The position numbers and the translations under genes were made by a program. DNA of 64,000 nucleotides from Xanthostigma xanthostigma (Eukaryota; Arthropoda; Insecta; Raphidioptera; Raphidiidae), in assembly GCA_963575645.1 (NCBI GenBank), contig OY754466.1, forward strand, positions 18,640,001 to 18,704,000, given 5' to 3'. The notes below the pieces were generated by a model that worked only from the letters and a program-made list of their open reading frames with translations, was not told the DNA's origin and did not search any database. Below are positions 10,738 to 22,144 of the stretch, in pieces; positions within the stretch are counted from its first letter, which is position 1; each line of letters starts with the position of its first letter.

Positions 10738-11544
10738 CAGTGCTGGATTAACCTATATAAGCAAAATAAGCAACTGCTTAGGGCATCACGTCTCAGGGGA
10801 CACCAGAAGTACAGAAATTAAAAATAAATAATAATTTCTTTTTGAAAATGAAAACGTAATGTGATTTTATAAACAGTCAAATTTTCAATGAGAGCAATAA
10901 TTGTAAAATTCGATTTTATCCTTAAAATTCTATGCTTTTTAACTTTTTTCTATAAATTTTAAACTTATGGCATTCACAATTTGAATTTTTTTTATGAACT
11001 TAACATGACACAGAAAGATAATATTAGAATTATTTTAGAGATGAGTGCCCATTGGCTGTGTGCAAGAAGCCTATTAGCGCCGCTAGTGGGTAATAGAGAA
11101 TTATTGAACTAACTTTTTATGGAAATCGCGACATGTTTCTATGGTGATAAGTCAAAAACTTTAGTTGGTCATGATGTGTCAAAAAAAATGTAATAACGAA
11201 AACTGATGTTAATTTGTTTACACTGACAGCGGAACGTCAAATTAGGGCGCCAATGGTCTTTATTTTACTTAAATTGCCATCAGCGCAACAGCCTGGAACA
11301 CAACAAGCCTTTCCAGATCGCTTAGTTTTCCTATGTTTTCTTTGTAATTAAAAAACTTTATAAAATTATAACTACTTTCACTTTTAATAAACATTGCTCA
11401 CTGACATACGGAAAATTGGAGTTCGAAGTTTCCCCTAGTGCTCACCACAAACGCTTGCGTCGAAAAATTTGTAACTCCGCCTCCGTGCACATAGCCCATA
11501 GGCAAGAAATGCTTATGGCATCAAGGAGTCTTAATCCGGCACTG
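10738..11544 (+). mobile_element. hAT-type MITE with exact 8-bp duplication
   Basis: The left end CAGTGCTGGATTAACC and the right end (reverse-complemented CAGTGCCGGATTAAGA) agree at 13 of 14 first positions. The duplication gttacaat is exact at 10730-10737 and 11545-11552. There is no transposase. A second element (about 11046-11503) is nested inside it. Confidence 0.88.
11046..11503 (+). mobile_element. MITE nested in the hAT element
   Basis: About 450 bp starting 'cccattggctgtgtgcaaga' and ending 'gtgcacatagcccatagg', so the ends are imperfect inverted repeats. It is over 90% similar by eye to 33437-33875, sharing 'gacagcggaacgtcaaatta' and 'aacacaacaagcctttccag'-type segments in order. 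The open frame in the 33.5-kb copy is disrupted here, arguing against coding function. The superfamily is not assigned. Confidence 0.7.
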
Positions 11545-11552
11545 GTTACAAT

Positions 11553-12205
11553 AAGTTTAAAAGCTCTTTAAACTTATGTTTAATTGCTGTCTCGATGAAT
11601 TCTTTGGGAATCCCAGTTAATTATATTGTATTTGACACTATTTCTTATTTCTAGATATACAGGCTGATTTTTAATTTGATTCCCGCTCCCCGGATGTCCT
11701 TAAAAAGAGGACAAATCCGGGGAAATCCGGACGGATGACAACCCTACATATAGGTCTCATTGAGATAGTAGTAGTGACAGGCTGTTTCAAAAATAGAAGC
11801 GGAAAAAGTCCACAAACCAAATGAGTTTTGAGAAAACAAATGAAAAAGTTTTATTAGGAAAATTGTTACGCCGCTAAAGCATTTTTTAAGTTGATTCTTC
11901 TGTTTTAACAGCATGTAGAAATCAAATATTTCATGTAACTTTTTTATCAAAATTTAAAACCGAAAGAGAAACGGGCTTTCAAATTTTTCATAAATTTTAA
12001 AGCACATTCGTGTACCTTTTAAGGAAGGGCGCCCAACGAGACCCTATTACTAAGCCTCCGTTGTCCGTCCGTCCGTCTGTCAGCGGGCTGTTTCTCATGA
12101 ACCGCATTAGGTAGAAAGTTGAAATTTTCACAGAGTATGTATTTTTATTGCCACTATAACAACAAATACAAAAAATATTTTTTTTTCACACACAATACCT
12201 ACATA
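11553..12205. repeat. Spacer with lepidopteran-type repeat relic
   Basis: The segment 12030-12120 reads 'cgagaccctattactaagcc', 'tccgtccgtctgtcagcggg', then 'ctcatgaaccgcattaggta'. This is the inverse of a repeat I know as widespread in moth genomes ('acggttcatgagatgcagcc' recurs at 38881). The 11640-11730 part has 'aatccggggaaatccggacg'. No gene is seen. Confidence 0.5.
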
Positions 12206-14118
12206 TCTATATATATAAAAATACATGCCACTTTTCGTTGTAATTTTATAACTCAAGAACGGGCTCACCTATCCAAACCAAGTTTTGAGGCTTTGTTCGG
12301 ACTATTTAGTAGATGGTTTATGTGAAGTTTGCACAAAATCGGTCGAGTGGTTCTTCATTAATCTCATTTTTTGTAACAAATATCTATAAAAATTAATGCC
12401 AAGATATATAAAAAATGTGATAAATGAAGAACCGCTCGACCGATTTTGTGCAAACTTCACATAAACCATCTACTAAATAGTCCGAACAAAACCTAAAAAT
12501 TTGGTTTGGATAGGTGGGCCCGTTCTTGAGTTATAAAATTACAACGAAAAGTGGCATTGATTTTTATAGATATTTGTTACAAAAAATGTGATAAATGAAG
12601 AACCGCTCAACCGATTTTGTGCAAACTTCACATAAACCATCTACTAAATAGTTTGAACAAAGCCTAAAAATTTGGTTTGGATAGGTGAGCCCGTTCTTGA
12701 GTTATAAAATTACAACGAAAAGTGGCATTTTGATTTTTATAGATATAGATGCCACTTTTCGTTGTAATTTTATAACTCAAGAACGGGCTCACCTATCCAA
12801 ACCAAATTTTTAGGCTTTGTTCGGACTATTTAGTAGATGGTTTATGTGAAGTTTGCACAAAATCGGTCGAGCGGTTCTTCATTTATCACATTTTTTATAA
12901 CAAATATCTATAAAAATCAATGCCAAGATATACATAAAATGTGATAAATGAAGAACCGCTCGACTGATTTTGTGCAAACTTCACATAAACCATCTACTAA
13001 ATAGTCCGAACAAAACCTAAAAATTGGGTTTGGATAGGTGAGCCCGTTCTTGAGTTATAAAATTACAACGAAAGTGGCATTTTTTAAAAATCAATTTTTT
13101 GACGTATGAAAATACTTAAATATTGTAAGTAGGTTTTGAATTTTATACAAACAATGAAACAATTGTTTTCAAAATATTATGACAGTTAATCTTTAATTAC
13201 TATCCAAGTGAGACTTAAAATAAATACGTATTTGAAAGAAAGTTAAAAACCATTATTATTATAGGTGAGTAATTTTAATAAATAAATTATTAACCTAAAT
13301 TTGAAGCGAAAGATGCAATATCATAGATCAAGATGACGGCGAATCAGTTTTACAAGTACCGGCAAGTGTTTTAAAGACCAGTTATCCACGAATACTTTAC
13401 GCTATTTTTTTTCGAGCAAGACGGCGCAGCCGGAGTGAACCCTCGAAATAGAGCAAGTGTTTTAAAGACCAGTTATCCACGAATACTTTACGCTACTTTT
13501 TTTCGAGCACGACGGCGGAGCCGGAGTGAACCCTCGAAATAGAGCAAGTGTTTTAATGACCAGTTATCCACGAATACTTTACGCTATTTTTTTTCAAGCA
13601 CGACGGCGCAGCCGAAGTGAACCCTCGAAATAGAGCAAGTGTTTTAAAGACCAGTTATCCACGAATACTTTACGATATTTTTTTTTCGAGCGCGACGGCG
13701 CAGCCGGAGTGAACCCTCGAAATAGAGCAAGTGTTTTAAAGACCAGGTATCCACGAATACTTTACGCTATTTTTTTTTCGAGCACGACGGCGCAGCCGGA
13801 GTGAACCCTCGAAATAGAGCAAGTGTTTTAAAGACCAGTTATCCACGAATACTTTACGCTATTTTTTTTCGAGCACGACGGCGCAGCCGGAGTGAACCCT
13901 CGAAATAGAGCAAGTGTTTAAAGACCAGTTTTCCAAGAATACTTTACGCTATTTTTTTATTGACGTATGCAGTCATATATATTTCCATACACACATATAC
14001 GCACATATATATTTTAAAATAGCTAGCAATTAATAAAATAGATAGATAGATAGATGTTCCAATTAAGTTTTTTTATTATTTCACTTTATACGTAGCGAAG
14101 CACGTACAGGGCCGCTAG
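12206..14118 (+). mobile_element. Helitron-like element with inverted sub-units and minisatellite
   Basis: It begins TC ('tctatatatataaaaataca') after an A and ends 'gtacagggccgCTAG' before a T. The first ~880 bp hold five ~165-190-bp units with 'cttttcgttgtaattttata' and 'gaacgggctcacctatccaa' in alternating orientation (+, -, -, +, -). The middle has a seven-copy ~92-bp minisatellite (13362-13950). The 3' part has a TAGA run and 'tacgtagcgaagcacgtaca'. No Rep/helicase frame is present. Confidence 0.7.
13362..13950 (+). repeat. Minisatellite, seven ~92-bp units
   Basis: Each unit contains 'caagtgttttaaagaccagt', 'tatccacgaatactttacgc', a T-run, then 'cgagcacgacggcgcagccg' and 'gagtgaaccctcgaaataga'. 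Units start near 13362, 13452, 13545, 13634, 13726, 13819 and 13910. They differ by few substitutions; the last is truncated. The 'ttcgagc...ccctcgaa' edges make each unit partly self-complementary. Confidence 0.9.
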
Positions 14119-14566
14119 TACTATATATACACAAACCGCAACAACGTTCACATTAACAGTTCTAATACAAAACAAGCGTCCGCTAACGGTGCGTTTATAC
14201 AGCAGTATACTCGAACATTTATTAAAATACAATTATGAGAACTTTCGTATACAGCACGGTACAACCGCTAGGCTATCAGATATAGCCACTGTATACAGTA
14301 CAGTTCGGGTAGTCCATCTGAAATCTTTACAGTTATACACTTCGTAAACTGACCGCGACCTATGTCTATATATGGAGACAACAGTTTTCCAATGACAATG
14401 CGGGAAAAATCTTCGAGACTCGATTCCCGTGATGGATGAACTATTTACATACCTACAAGTTTGTATGGAACCCTTGATGACCGGTTTTTTTAGCTTAGAA
14501 GTTATGGATTTTAAAAGTTAAAGTTTCGCTAAATTCACCAAAAAATCTTGTCCGCAACATCTAAAC

Positions 14567-15007
14567 TAGTGATGGGAATAAATCGAGATATGATAATCGA
14601 TTCATTCGATTATTAACGAGATATCTCGATTGTAATATACAATTAATTCATTTTATTATGAATCTGTTTACTAAAACCTTAACTACCCAATCGAATGACT
14701 ACTAAAATTAATCGAATGAATGCATGTATCGGAACGGAACACTACGAAACGCTACTACTACATACTACTGTAATAATCGAGATTCGAGAGAGAACAGAGT
14801 AGCCGATCAACACTACACACAAGTTGTGCTGCAGGGAACCGAGCGAGATAGATACTACTAATGTGTGTTGTGATTTGTGAGATAGATACTACTAATTTTG
14901 TAGTATCTCGCTCGCAAACTACTAAATTAGTAAAATGTTTCGATTATGGCAATCATTCGATTACTAATGTCGAGATTATCGAAATATCTCGATTATTCCC
15001 AACACTA
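14567..15007 (+). mobile_element. hAT-type MITE with exact 8-bp duplication
   Basis: The left end TAGTGATGGGAATAAATCGA and the right end (reverse-complemented TAGTGTTGGGAATAATCGAG) form the TIR. The duplication atctaaac is exact at 14559-14566 and 15008-15015. The body is rich in 'tcgattattaacgagatatc'-type motifs. No ORF is present. Confidence 0.9.
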
Positions 15008-15015
15008 ATCTAAAC

Positions 15016-17070
15016 CAAAAGAGAATACAGACGTTGCTCATTGAAATCAGCATACTTTTTTTCTACTAACAATCTCAATTTGAGAAATGTATTAAAATTT
15101 TTAATAAACATATACGATTTTTTTAGGTGCTTACTAACTTTTTTTCGGACAATCTATATAGGTACGTCACAATTTTATAGAAGTGACATCATTCCAAGAA
15201 CAGGGCTCTTTGATGAGGGGAGGAGGAGTAGCCGTGGTGAATAGCAAACTGGGTTATGTATACATACTCAACTTGCAAACGTTCCACAGCCCCCTTCCCC
15301 TGCAAACCTCCGCCCCTCGCTGCTTAGTGAAGATATTACATTAAAAACAGTTTCACAAAACTTGTCTTTTTCCCTATTCAACTTGTATAGAGCTCAAACA
15401 TTGAAATATGTAATTGCATTGCAGCTTTCATTGAAATAAAGAAAAAACTAAAATAACAAAATTGCTTTTTCTTTAAACGTGAATCACACAGCAATCTGTT
15501 TTTAGGGTTTCGTACCTCAGAATGAAAAAAAAACGAAACCCTTGTCTGTCTGTCCGTCAAGGCCCTTTTTCTTAAGAGCGGCTAGAGATATCAAATTGAA
15601 ATTACTATCAAATACTAAGATCTCAGCTCCATAGTTTTGTAAAAATTTCAAGCTTCTAACTCAATGCAATGGAAAGATATGGTCTTTAAAAAAATTACAG
15701 CATTTGATACTGACCCAATAACTTACTCATCAAAAGCTATAGGGTATTACCCGTAGATTTAGTATCTTCAAGTGTATCTCATAGTACATGTAAACGAACA
15801 AATCCGACAGTTATTACTTTCTAATTTTATGTGGAATTTTTACGTGTCATTAAGTTTGCCAATGATTGCAGCATTGTCAACAAAGTAATTGTTAAATTGC
15901 TATAATGGCCTACGGAACCCTCAGGGCACAAGTTTAAATCTTTAGAAAGAACAAAAATCGGATTCATAAAAGAGGTCCGCATTGGATGTCCGTTTGCGCG
16001 TGTATGTCCACGCGACCGCTCCGCTTCTCCCACTTGTTACCAGACCTCCTACGACCAATAACAACATTGATCCCACTACGGGTGTTCGGAATATGCCTGA
16101 ATGACAACTCAAGTAATAAGAAGCCTAATTAAAGGCAATTAACTCAAAAATTATTTTAAGTAGTAAAATAAAACATAGCGTATAACATTTTTGGAATCAT
16201 AAGAAACATTTTAAAAAAAGTTTCATAAAAATTCATCAAATAGTTTTCAAGTTAAACCCGTTCAAACATACATACATACATGCATACGAAGAATTTTGTA
16301 TAATAGTGTTTATAGAGGTTTCTTTTATAGCGTTCATTTTAGGAACAGTAAAACACCACCCTGTATACTAATTTGGCCCGAAGCTTCGTATTGTTTTGTA
16401 CTGCAAGTTAAAGCCAAGTGAGAACACTTGCTTCCACTGGTTTTTATTGTTAGACACAAAGACGTGAGATCATCATAACAACCCCTGGCCCGTCTAAGGG
16501 TTAAATCAACTCTGCTCAGAGTGTGATGTACACCAGTACCCCGGCTTGCGTTGATTCTGTTTATCTGTAACTCGAGTTAGTTTAAAAATCGACTATCAGT
16601 TATTCGATTATTCAAGCGAAAAATGCTCAACAAAATTCAAGTTAATTTTTCTGATCACTGGACAACTGTTGAATCGAGCCTCGAGATAGATTTAAATTCT
16701 GAAAAAGGTTTAAGAAATTTGCATGATGCAAGTAACCTACACGGAGAAAAAGTCCAAACTTCTAGCTATCGAAATATGTTTTTTTTTTGTAATATTTAGA
16801 AGTGAAACTTCTGTAATCGCGTTTTGTACTTTTACGGTAGAGTAAGTCAGACCGTTAAGGATCACATGCTATTATTTCAAAGCATCCATTTTTTAACAAC
16901 TCTTCACCATCGAGAGGTTCCTGATTTCATCATCGGGTTGAAGACATGAAAATATTGCATTGAAATCGGAACTGCGTAAAGTTTCAAGTCGATATGTTCA
17001 AAGATTTTAAACGCTATCGACTTGAGTTGTAGAGCGTCTCTATTTCACAAAGATTTGCGCGAAGCGGGTT
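15016..17070. other. Intergenic stretch with dispersed repeats, no gene seen
   Basis: The stretch 15505-15570 has 'agggtttcgtacctcagaat' and 'acgaaacccttgtctgtctg', a palindromic repeat common in moth genomes. A possible partner at 15908 reads 'ctacggaaccctcagggcac'. The rest (15.0-15.3, 16.0-17.0 kb) has no supported ORF or splice structure. Confidence 0.5.
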
Positions 17071-17300
17071 TTTTTTTTGCTGCCGAATAAACGGACTCTA
17101 CGACGAGTGTAGAACGGAGTCAAATAGGGAGTGTGGTACTGCAGGGTGGCAATAGTTGGACGAGGAGGGGGCGGGAGAAGGCAGCGGGATGCCAAGGGGG
17201 GTGGCAGTGCTTATACAACCTCGCCGCGCTGTTGCTGCTGAATGGGGCGCATAAAAGATTCGCTCGAGCGGTTAATTAGGCAAAAATATCATCGTTATCT
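17071..17300. promoter_or_regulatory. GC-rich non-repetitive island, candidate enhancer
   Basis: This is a local GC-rich block ('gacgaggagggggcgggaga', 'tcgccgcgctgttgctgctg') in otherwise AT-rich DNA, seen only once in the window. It carries a 'gcataaaa' site and a TAATTA core ('cggttaattagg') near 17270, both of homeodomain-binding type. An open frame (17242-17505) runs into a Helitron and is probably fortuitous. Regulatory function is inferred from composition only. Confidence 0.25.
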
Positions 17301-17424
17301 CGGGCTCGCGCTATACGAATGCTTTAACGTTATTCTCAGTACGCATGCGTGCATCAAAGAACAGGCCAGGATCATGTTTTATATAATATGTAAGAAAAAA
17401 ATCCAAAGTGTATTATATTTTATA

Positions 17425-18029
17425 CTAGCGGTCCCGCCCGGTTTCACCCGAGTGCAAAAGAATGAATGGGGAAGGAAGGGACATGAGTACACACATTTAT
17501 CTTAGTTTTGCCGAGATGAATGTTGTGTCCATGATCGGAGTTACCGTTCAAAAGTTTTTGTCGATAAAGAGCAGTATTTAAACTTTTTTTAACTAATAAT
17601 TTTTTTAAAATGAATTAAATAAAATTAAAATAAATTTAAATGTAAGCCTTAGAAGAAAGCAATGAAAAAAATTTAAAAAAAATAAAAATATATTCACCCA
17701 ACGTGGGGCTCGAACCCACGACCCTGATATTGACAGTCGCATGCGCTACCGATTGATCTACCTGAGGTTCTGTTCTTTCATCACTAATATGAGTATATCT
17801 AGTTAGTGCATTTTACATGAATAGAAGCTTATTTTTGAAATACTTTTTGCAACATTTTTCATTAAAGCTCCGTTCCTAATGGTCGTAGCGTAATATTATA
17901 TAGCCTATAGCCTTCCTCGGAAAATGGGCTATCCAACAAAAAAAAATTATTCAATTTGAACCAGTAGTTCCTGAGATTAGCGCGTTCAAACAAACAAACA
18001 AACTCTTCAGCTTTATATATTAGTATAGA
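17425..18029 (-). mobile_element. Helitron with tRNA-like module, minus orientation
   Basis: Read on the minus strand it starts TCTATACTAATATATAAAGC after an A and ends CTAG before T. The subterminal hairpin arms CCCG(A)G...CCGGG lie just inside the 3' end. 'gaacgcgctaatctcaggaa' and 'cctatagccttcctcg' mark the shared body. The insert holds a 73-nt tRNA-like sequence at 17695-17767. The 5' TC and 3' CTAG are both intact. Confidence 0.85.
17695..17767 (-). tRNA. tRNA-like pseudogene inside a Helitron
   Basis: It is 73 nt on the minus strand. The T-arm GTGGG-TTCGAGC-CCCAC is perfect and box B is canonical. The anticodon loop is CTGTCAA (position 34-36 now GTC), while the acceptor stem no longer pairs. 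Aligned with the copy at 7522 it is clearly the same tRNA-Lys-derived module with a mutated anticodon. T-rich DNA follows on the minus strand. Confidence 0.7.
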
Positions 18030-18143
18030 TTAGCTATTGTGTCCATCATTATTACAATATTAAAAAAAAAATCGCAGGTACCTATATGTGAACAATCTAA
18101 TATATTTTTGTTCACAAACCTGCAATTTTTTCTTAATATATTT

Positions 18144-18287
18144 AGACACATAAGAGAAATTGCAGAAGCCTGGCTTGAACGTTATACAATGAATTTCAGT
18201 CAAGACGCAACATTAACTGGTTTTATTTATTTGATAGCTATGGAAATCATTAATGCCTTACAGAAAACCATTCCTCCTGCGGTGTAA
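18144..18287 (+). pseudogene. Possible orphan coding fragment
   Basis: An open frame of 47 codons, ending TAA at 18285-18287, follows a weak acceptor-like 'cttaatatatttag'. It reads RHIREIAEAWLERYTMNFSQ, then a hydrophobic FIYLIAMEII and ends KTIPPAV. The amino-acid composition looks coding rather than random. I do not recognise the family, and no 5' partner exon was found. It may be a fragment of a mobile or viral-derived gene, or chance. Confidence 0.25.
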
Positions 18288-18419
18288 ACGTTTGAGAATG
18301 TTCCATTTTATTTTTGTCCTTTTAAGTTGGTCAGTATTTTCCATTTTATCACTAAATACCTACTATTGTTTTCATAAAACTCTAATAAGAAAAATCCTTG
18401 AGAGATAATTCTGGACCTA

Positions 18420-18545
18420 CTGTAGCTCTGTTCCAACCTCTCTGAGAAGGGTATTACTGAACCGTCACAGCCATCCTGTTCCAAAACCTATACAAACAGT
18501 TTTTTGTTTTAGCTACTGCGCATGACTGTAGAGTGATGGAAACAG
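18420..18545 (+). mobile_element. Fragment of a 150-bp TIR MITE
   Basis: It contains 'agctctgttccaacctct', 'gaaccgtcacagccat' and 'tactgcgcatgactg', matching the intact MITE at 34463-34616. The right terminal repeat is missing here. Confidence 0.6.
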
Positions 18546-18689
18546 GAAGGGTGTGTATTTAAGAACTCCCTTACTTATCTTTGTGGGTGCCTACTTTATA
18601 AAACGAATATATTTTCCAAAGACTGATAGTATGGATAGAATGATTATATCTATGAAAAACTCCCTTTTAACATTCTTAGTTTTTTTACT

Positions 18690-18787
18690 CAGGGTTCATG
18701 GGAAAGTTTTGACTATGAACGGGGGTCCGTGGGCAAGTTTTGACTATGAAAAGGGGTCCGTGGGACAAAAGAGTTTGGGAACCACTG
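18690..18787 (+). mobile_element. hAT-type 3' end fragment
   Basis: It holds two tandem ~40-bp units ('gggtccgtgggcaagttttg', 'actatgaa') followed by 'gtttgggaaccactg', a typical hAT right end. No left end or 8-bp duplication is visible. Confidence 0.45.
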
Positions 18788-19082
18788 ATGTAATTGATAA
18801 AACATAGATAAAAGTAGAAATGACACAATTCAAGTCGGTTGTATTTGATGTTATCAATAATAGATATAGATACAATAAAATGAAATTTGAAATGAGCAGG
18901 GCCAGTTTCCACCCGACACTTTATTACTTTCCTTTTTCTCTGAACCGAGATTTGCTAATGTCGCAGATTTGTCAATTTATTGCAGCCAAATTACCATGAA
19001 GACCACATGAGTATTATTTTCAATGTATGTCAGATCTTACCGAATTAAATATAATTTTTTGTCCCTTGGCGACCTAAACAAG

Positions 19083-19363
19083 CAAGGGCGTAGATTTTAT
19101 ATCTTTCTGGGGGGGGGGGGGGTAAATAAAAAAAGTCAATATTTTTTAAGTTTTATTAATATCACACAAGAATAATCACAAAAGGGGTGCTAAGCAAAAT
19201 ATCAATTTCCAAACCAATTTTACAAATTTTTTTCTCGAAAAGTGTTTCTAAATTTTATTTTTTTAGTTAAAAATTCGTATTATTTTCAGTTTTATTTTTT
19301 TATTATTATGATCCTGGGGGGTAATTACCCCCTTTACCCCCCCCCCCCCTATCTACGCCTTTG
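19083..19363 (+). mobile_element. hAT-type MITE, imperfect 8-bp duplication
   Basis: The left end CAAGGGCGTAGATTTTATAT and the right end (reverse-complemented CAAAGGCGTAGATAG) form the TIR. Long G and C homopolymers lie just inside. The flanks taaacaag (19075-19082) and tggacaag (19364-19371) agree at 6 of 8. A 5' part of the same family is at 50885-50980. Confidence 0.75.
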
Positions 19364-19935
19364 TGGACAAGCGCGTTTCACTGTTTCACATAGCTTGAGT
19401 TATATTGTTTGTTTGTTTTCGGGGAGGGGGGGTTCTTAAAAATGTTTATAAAAATGTGGGACAATCCTATCAAAAATTCTACTTGCAAGTTCGAGTCCAC
19501 ACCTGATTCTCTTTTTTTTGTATGAATACATCAATACACTACACATAATGGTTGAAACTCTTCTACATTTCAGGTAAATAGGGAAAAATGGCGATCTCAA
19601 TTACGAACTCCATAAATAAATATAATGTATGTACTATCTGTATATTTCAGTGAATTTTATTTTTTTATAGTTGAATGCGAAATATGAATAAAAAACATTT
19701 GTATAGATTCACGTCTAAAGAAAGAAGATTTATATATTTTAAAGTGTGACGCTCATTGCGTTACGATTTTTAGTACTTGTGTTTCCATCTAGTTTTGGCA
19801 GATAAATTACTATAGTTTATTATTTTTTTTTCATCAAGCATAGATAAAATAGCCACATTGTTTTTATAGCTATATTTTTGTTTTGTCGATACTTATAAAT
19901 AACATGCTAACGAGACATTAATCTGTAGAATAATC

Positions 19936-20450
19936 TATCTATACAAATAAATAAAATTGAAGTGTCCATTTGTAATATAAGTATTACATATTATATACTT
20001 AGTAGGATTCTCCTGTGTCTCTATATATAGTAACGGATTACAAAATCCACATACTGCGAGAGTAGTTTTTGAATTATCAGACCTTTGCTCAATTAATACA
20101 AATATATAAAATCGTAACTTAGACTGTAATTGAACAGTATTAAAGTAATGTCAAAATAACAGCTTTTTACTAAATGCATAAATGAAAATATATATTATAT
20201 ATAGTATATTACTTACTTATAACAAAAAAACAGTTTTTAAAGTTTTTGTCTCTCTGTTTGTTCCGGCTAATCTCTTAAACGACTGGACCGATTTTGACGA
20301 GACTTTCACTGGCAGATAGCTGATGTTATAAGGAGTAACTTAGGCTATAAATAAAAAAAATAAGAAAGTTTGTTCATAAACTCTGAGAACTGAACAAACA
20401 TTTTTTGTTAAATTTCTCGTGGACGAAGACGCGGGTAATAACATCGTTAT
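19936..20450 (+). mobile_element. Helitron-like family B copy
   Basis: It runs from 'atctatctatacaaataaat' through 'aaattgaagtgtccatttgt', 'acgactggaccgattttgac', 'ctggcagatagctgatgtta' and ends about 'gacgaagacgcgggtaataa'. The same order is seen at 49113-49364. The 3' CTAG is not preserved, so the boundary is approximate. Confidence 0.6.
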
Positions 20451-20925
20451 AATAATTATCCTTAATTTTTATACCACAATACTAACTCGCTGTTTTCTCG
20501 TGTCTGCAAAATCTCGACACTAGGGTTCTATTTGATCTCAAATTTTGGGACGAGAAAAATTGTTTAGTTCGGTTAGTTATTTTTTTTTTTCGTTTTGAAA
20601 TTTCATCGATGGAAAGATTGCGGAGTTATAAGGCTGTGATGTACGGACAGACGGCCATGACGAAATTACAAGGGAATCGTTTTTTGTCATTTCAGTACGG
20701 AACCCTAAAACGAATATAAATCAGATCAGTAGTAGAACTATAAGCGTACTAACGGACAAACAATATTGATAGACAGGGGTACTATTGCACAATTCCTGTT
20801 TATATTTTATAGAAATTAAATTTGTCGATTGAAATTAGTAATAACTATCCGTAACATTGCAAGCGAAGCGAAAAACGCGGTAATTAAAGGCTAAGCATGT
20901 TTAATAATAACATTTCAGCGTATAA
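20451..20925. other. Spacer with lepidopteran-type repeat relic
   Basis: 'gtacggacagacggccatga' and 'cagtacggaaccctaaaacg' near 20640-20715 belong to the same dispersed repeat class as 15505-15570. No gene is seen. Confidence 0.45.
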
Positions 20926-21421
20926 AGTAAAGTCCGCTGCACACGAGTCTCGTTTTACAGCTAGAATCACTGCTGAGATTTGAGTTGACTGACGCGCGGT
21001 CACAAGATAGATTACAAAATTAGAACCGGCGCTATTTTTCGTGCTAGTTTCTCTACTTGTTTTGAGCAAGAGCCAATCAGGAAACTGTATCTTGTCACGT
21101 GGGCGACATGGATAAACGCCCACAAACACGGCGTCATAGTGTGTGTTGGTGTTCTGTTCAGAGACAATAAACGTTCACTTTTGTTAACACTCGAACTATC
21201 ACTGCGCGTGCACCAAACACATTTACAAAGCAAGCTTCAATACACGCATCTTATGTATGGAGGGTAGAGGGTAAAAATGAAAATGTGTCCATCTGAAAGC
21301 GTCAAATAACAGTTCAAAAAGTGACCAGAATGGCGCTAGTGTAGAAAAAGTATTAATGTAAACTTAGCAGTTGTAGACGTAGTGAAGTGTGCTGAAAAAA
21401 AAAATTTAATACTAACGGTTC

Positions 21422-22142
21422 CGCCCGGTTTCACCCGGGTGCAAAAGAATGAATGGGGAAGGAAGGGACATGAGTACGCACATCCATCTTAGTTTACCGA
21501 AATGAATGTTGTGTCCAAACTTCAGAATGATCGGCGTTACCGTTCAAAAGTTTTTGTCGTTAAAAAGCAGTATTTATACTTTTTTTAAGTAATAAATTTC
21601 TTTTAATATAATAAATATTTAATTGAAAACACTGTAGGAAAATTATTTTTATATAGGTGCCTATAGTTGTAACAGTTTTCAAATGAGCTATTAATTAGAT
21701 TTATTTAATTTTAATTAGTCGTAATAAAATTTTAAAAAATTGAAATGTAAGCCTTAGAAGAATGCAATGTAGAAAATAAAAAAATATATATATATTTGCT
21801 GACGTAGGGCTTGAACTCTAGACCCTGGCATTAAGAGTCTTACACTCTACCGATTGAGCTATCCGGACTTGTATACTTGGTGTGCTAATATTGCAATATT
21901 TAGTTAAGGCATTTCACCTGATAATATTTGTCGGACGGACTAATTTTGAGTTGCATCTTACAACATTTTTCATTGATGCTCCGCTCCAATTGGTCGTAGC
22001 GTAATATTATATAGCCTATAGCCTTCCTCGATAAATGGGCTATTCAACAAAACAAAAATGTTTCAATTCGAACCAGTAGTTTCAGAGATTATCGCGTTCA
22101 AACAAACAATCAAACTCTTCAGTTTTATATATTAGTATAGAT
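21422..22142 (-). mobile_element. Helitron with tRNA-Lys-like module, minus orientation
   Basis: Its minus-strand start is TCTATACTAATATATAAAAC after A; its 3' end reads GTTAG|T (one mutation from CTAG). The inside hairpin is CACCCGGGTGAAACCGGGCG. It shares the AT-rich insert with the 7257 copy, including 'acagttttcaaatgagct' and 'tgtaagccttagaag'. The module at 21796-21868 is described separately. Confidence 0.85.
21796..21868 (-). tRNA. tRNA-Lys(CTT)-like pseudogene inside a Helitron
   Basis: It is 73 nt on the minus strand. Box A 'tagctcaatcgg' is near consensus. The anticodon loop CTCTTAA gives CTT. The T-arm is degenerate ('tagag-ttcaagc-cctac') and the acceptor does not pair. It is followed by a T-rich stretch. 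It is the same module as at 7522, in a differently decayed state. Confidence 0.7.
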
Positions 22143-22144
22143 AG

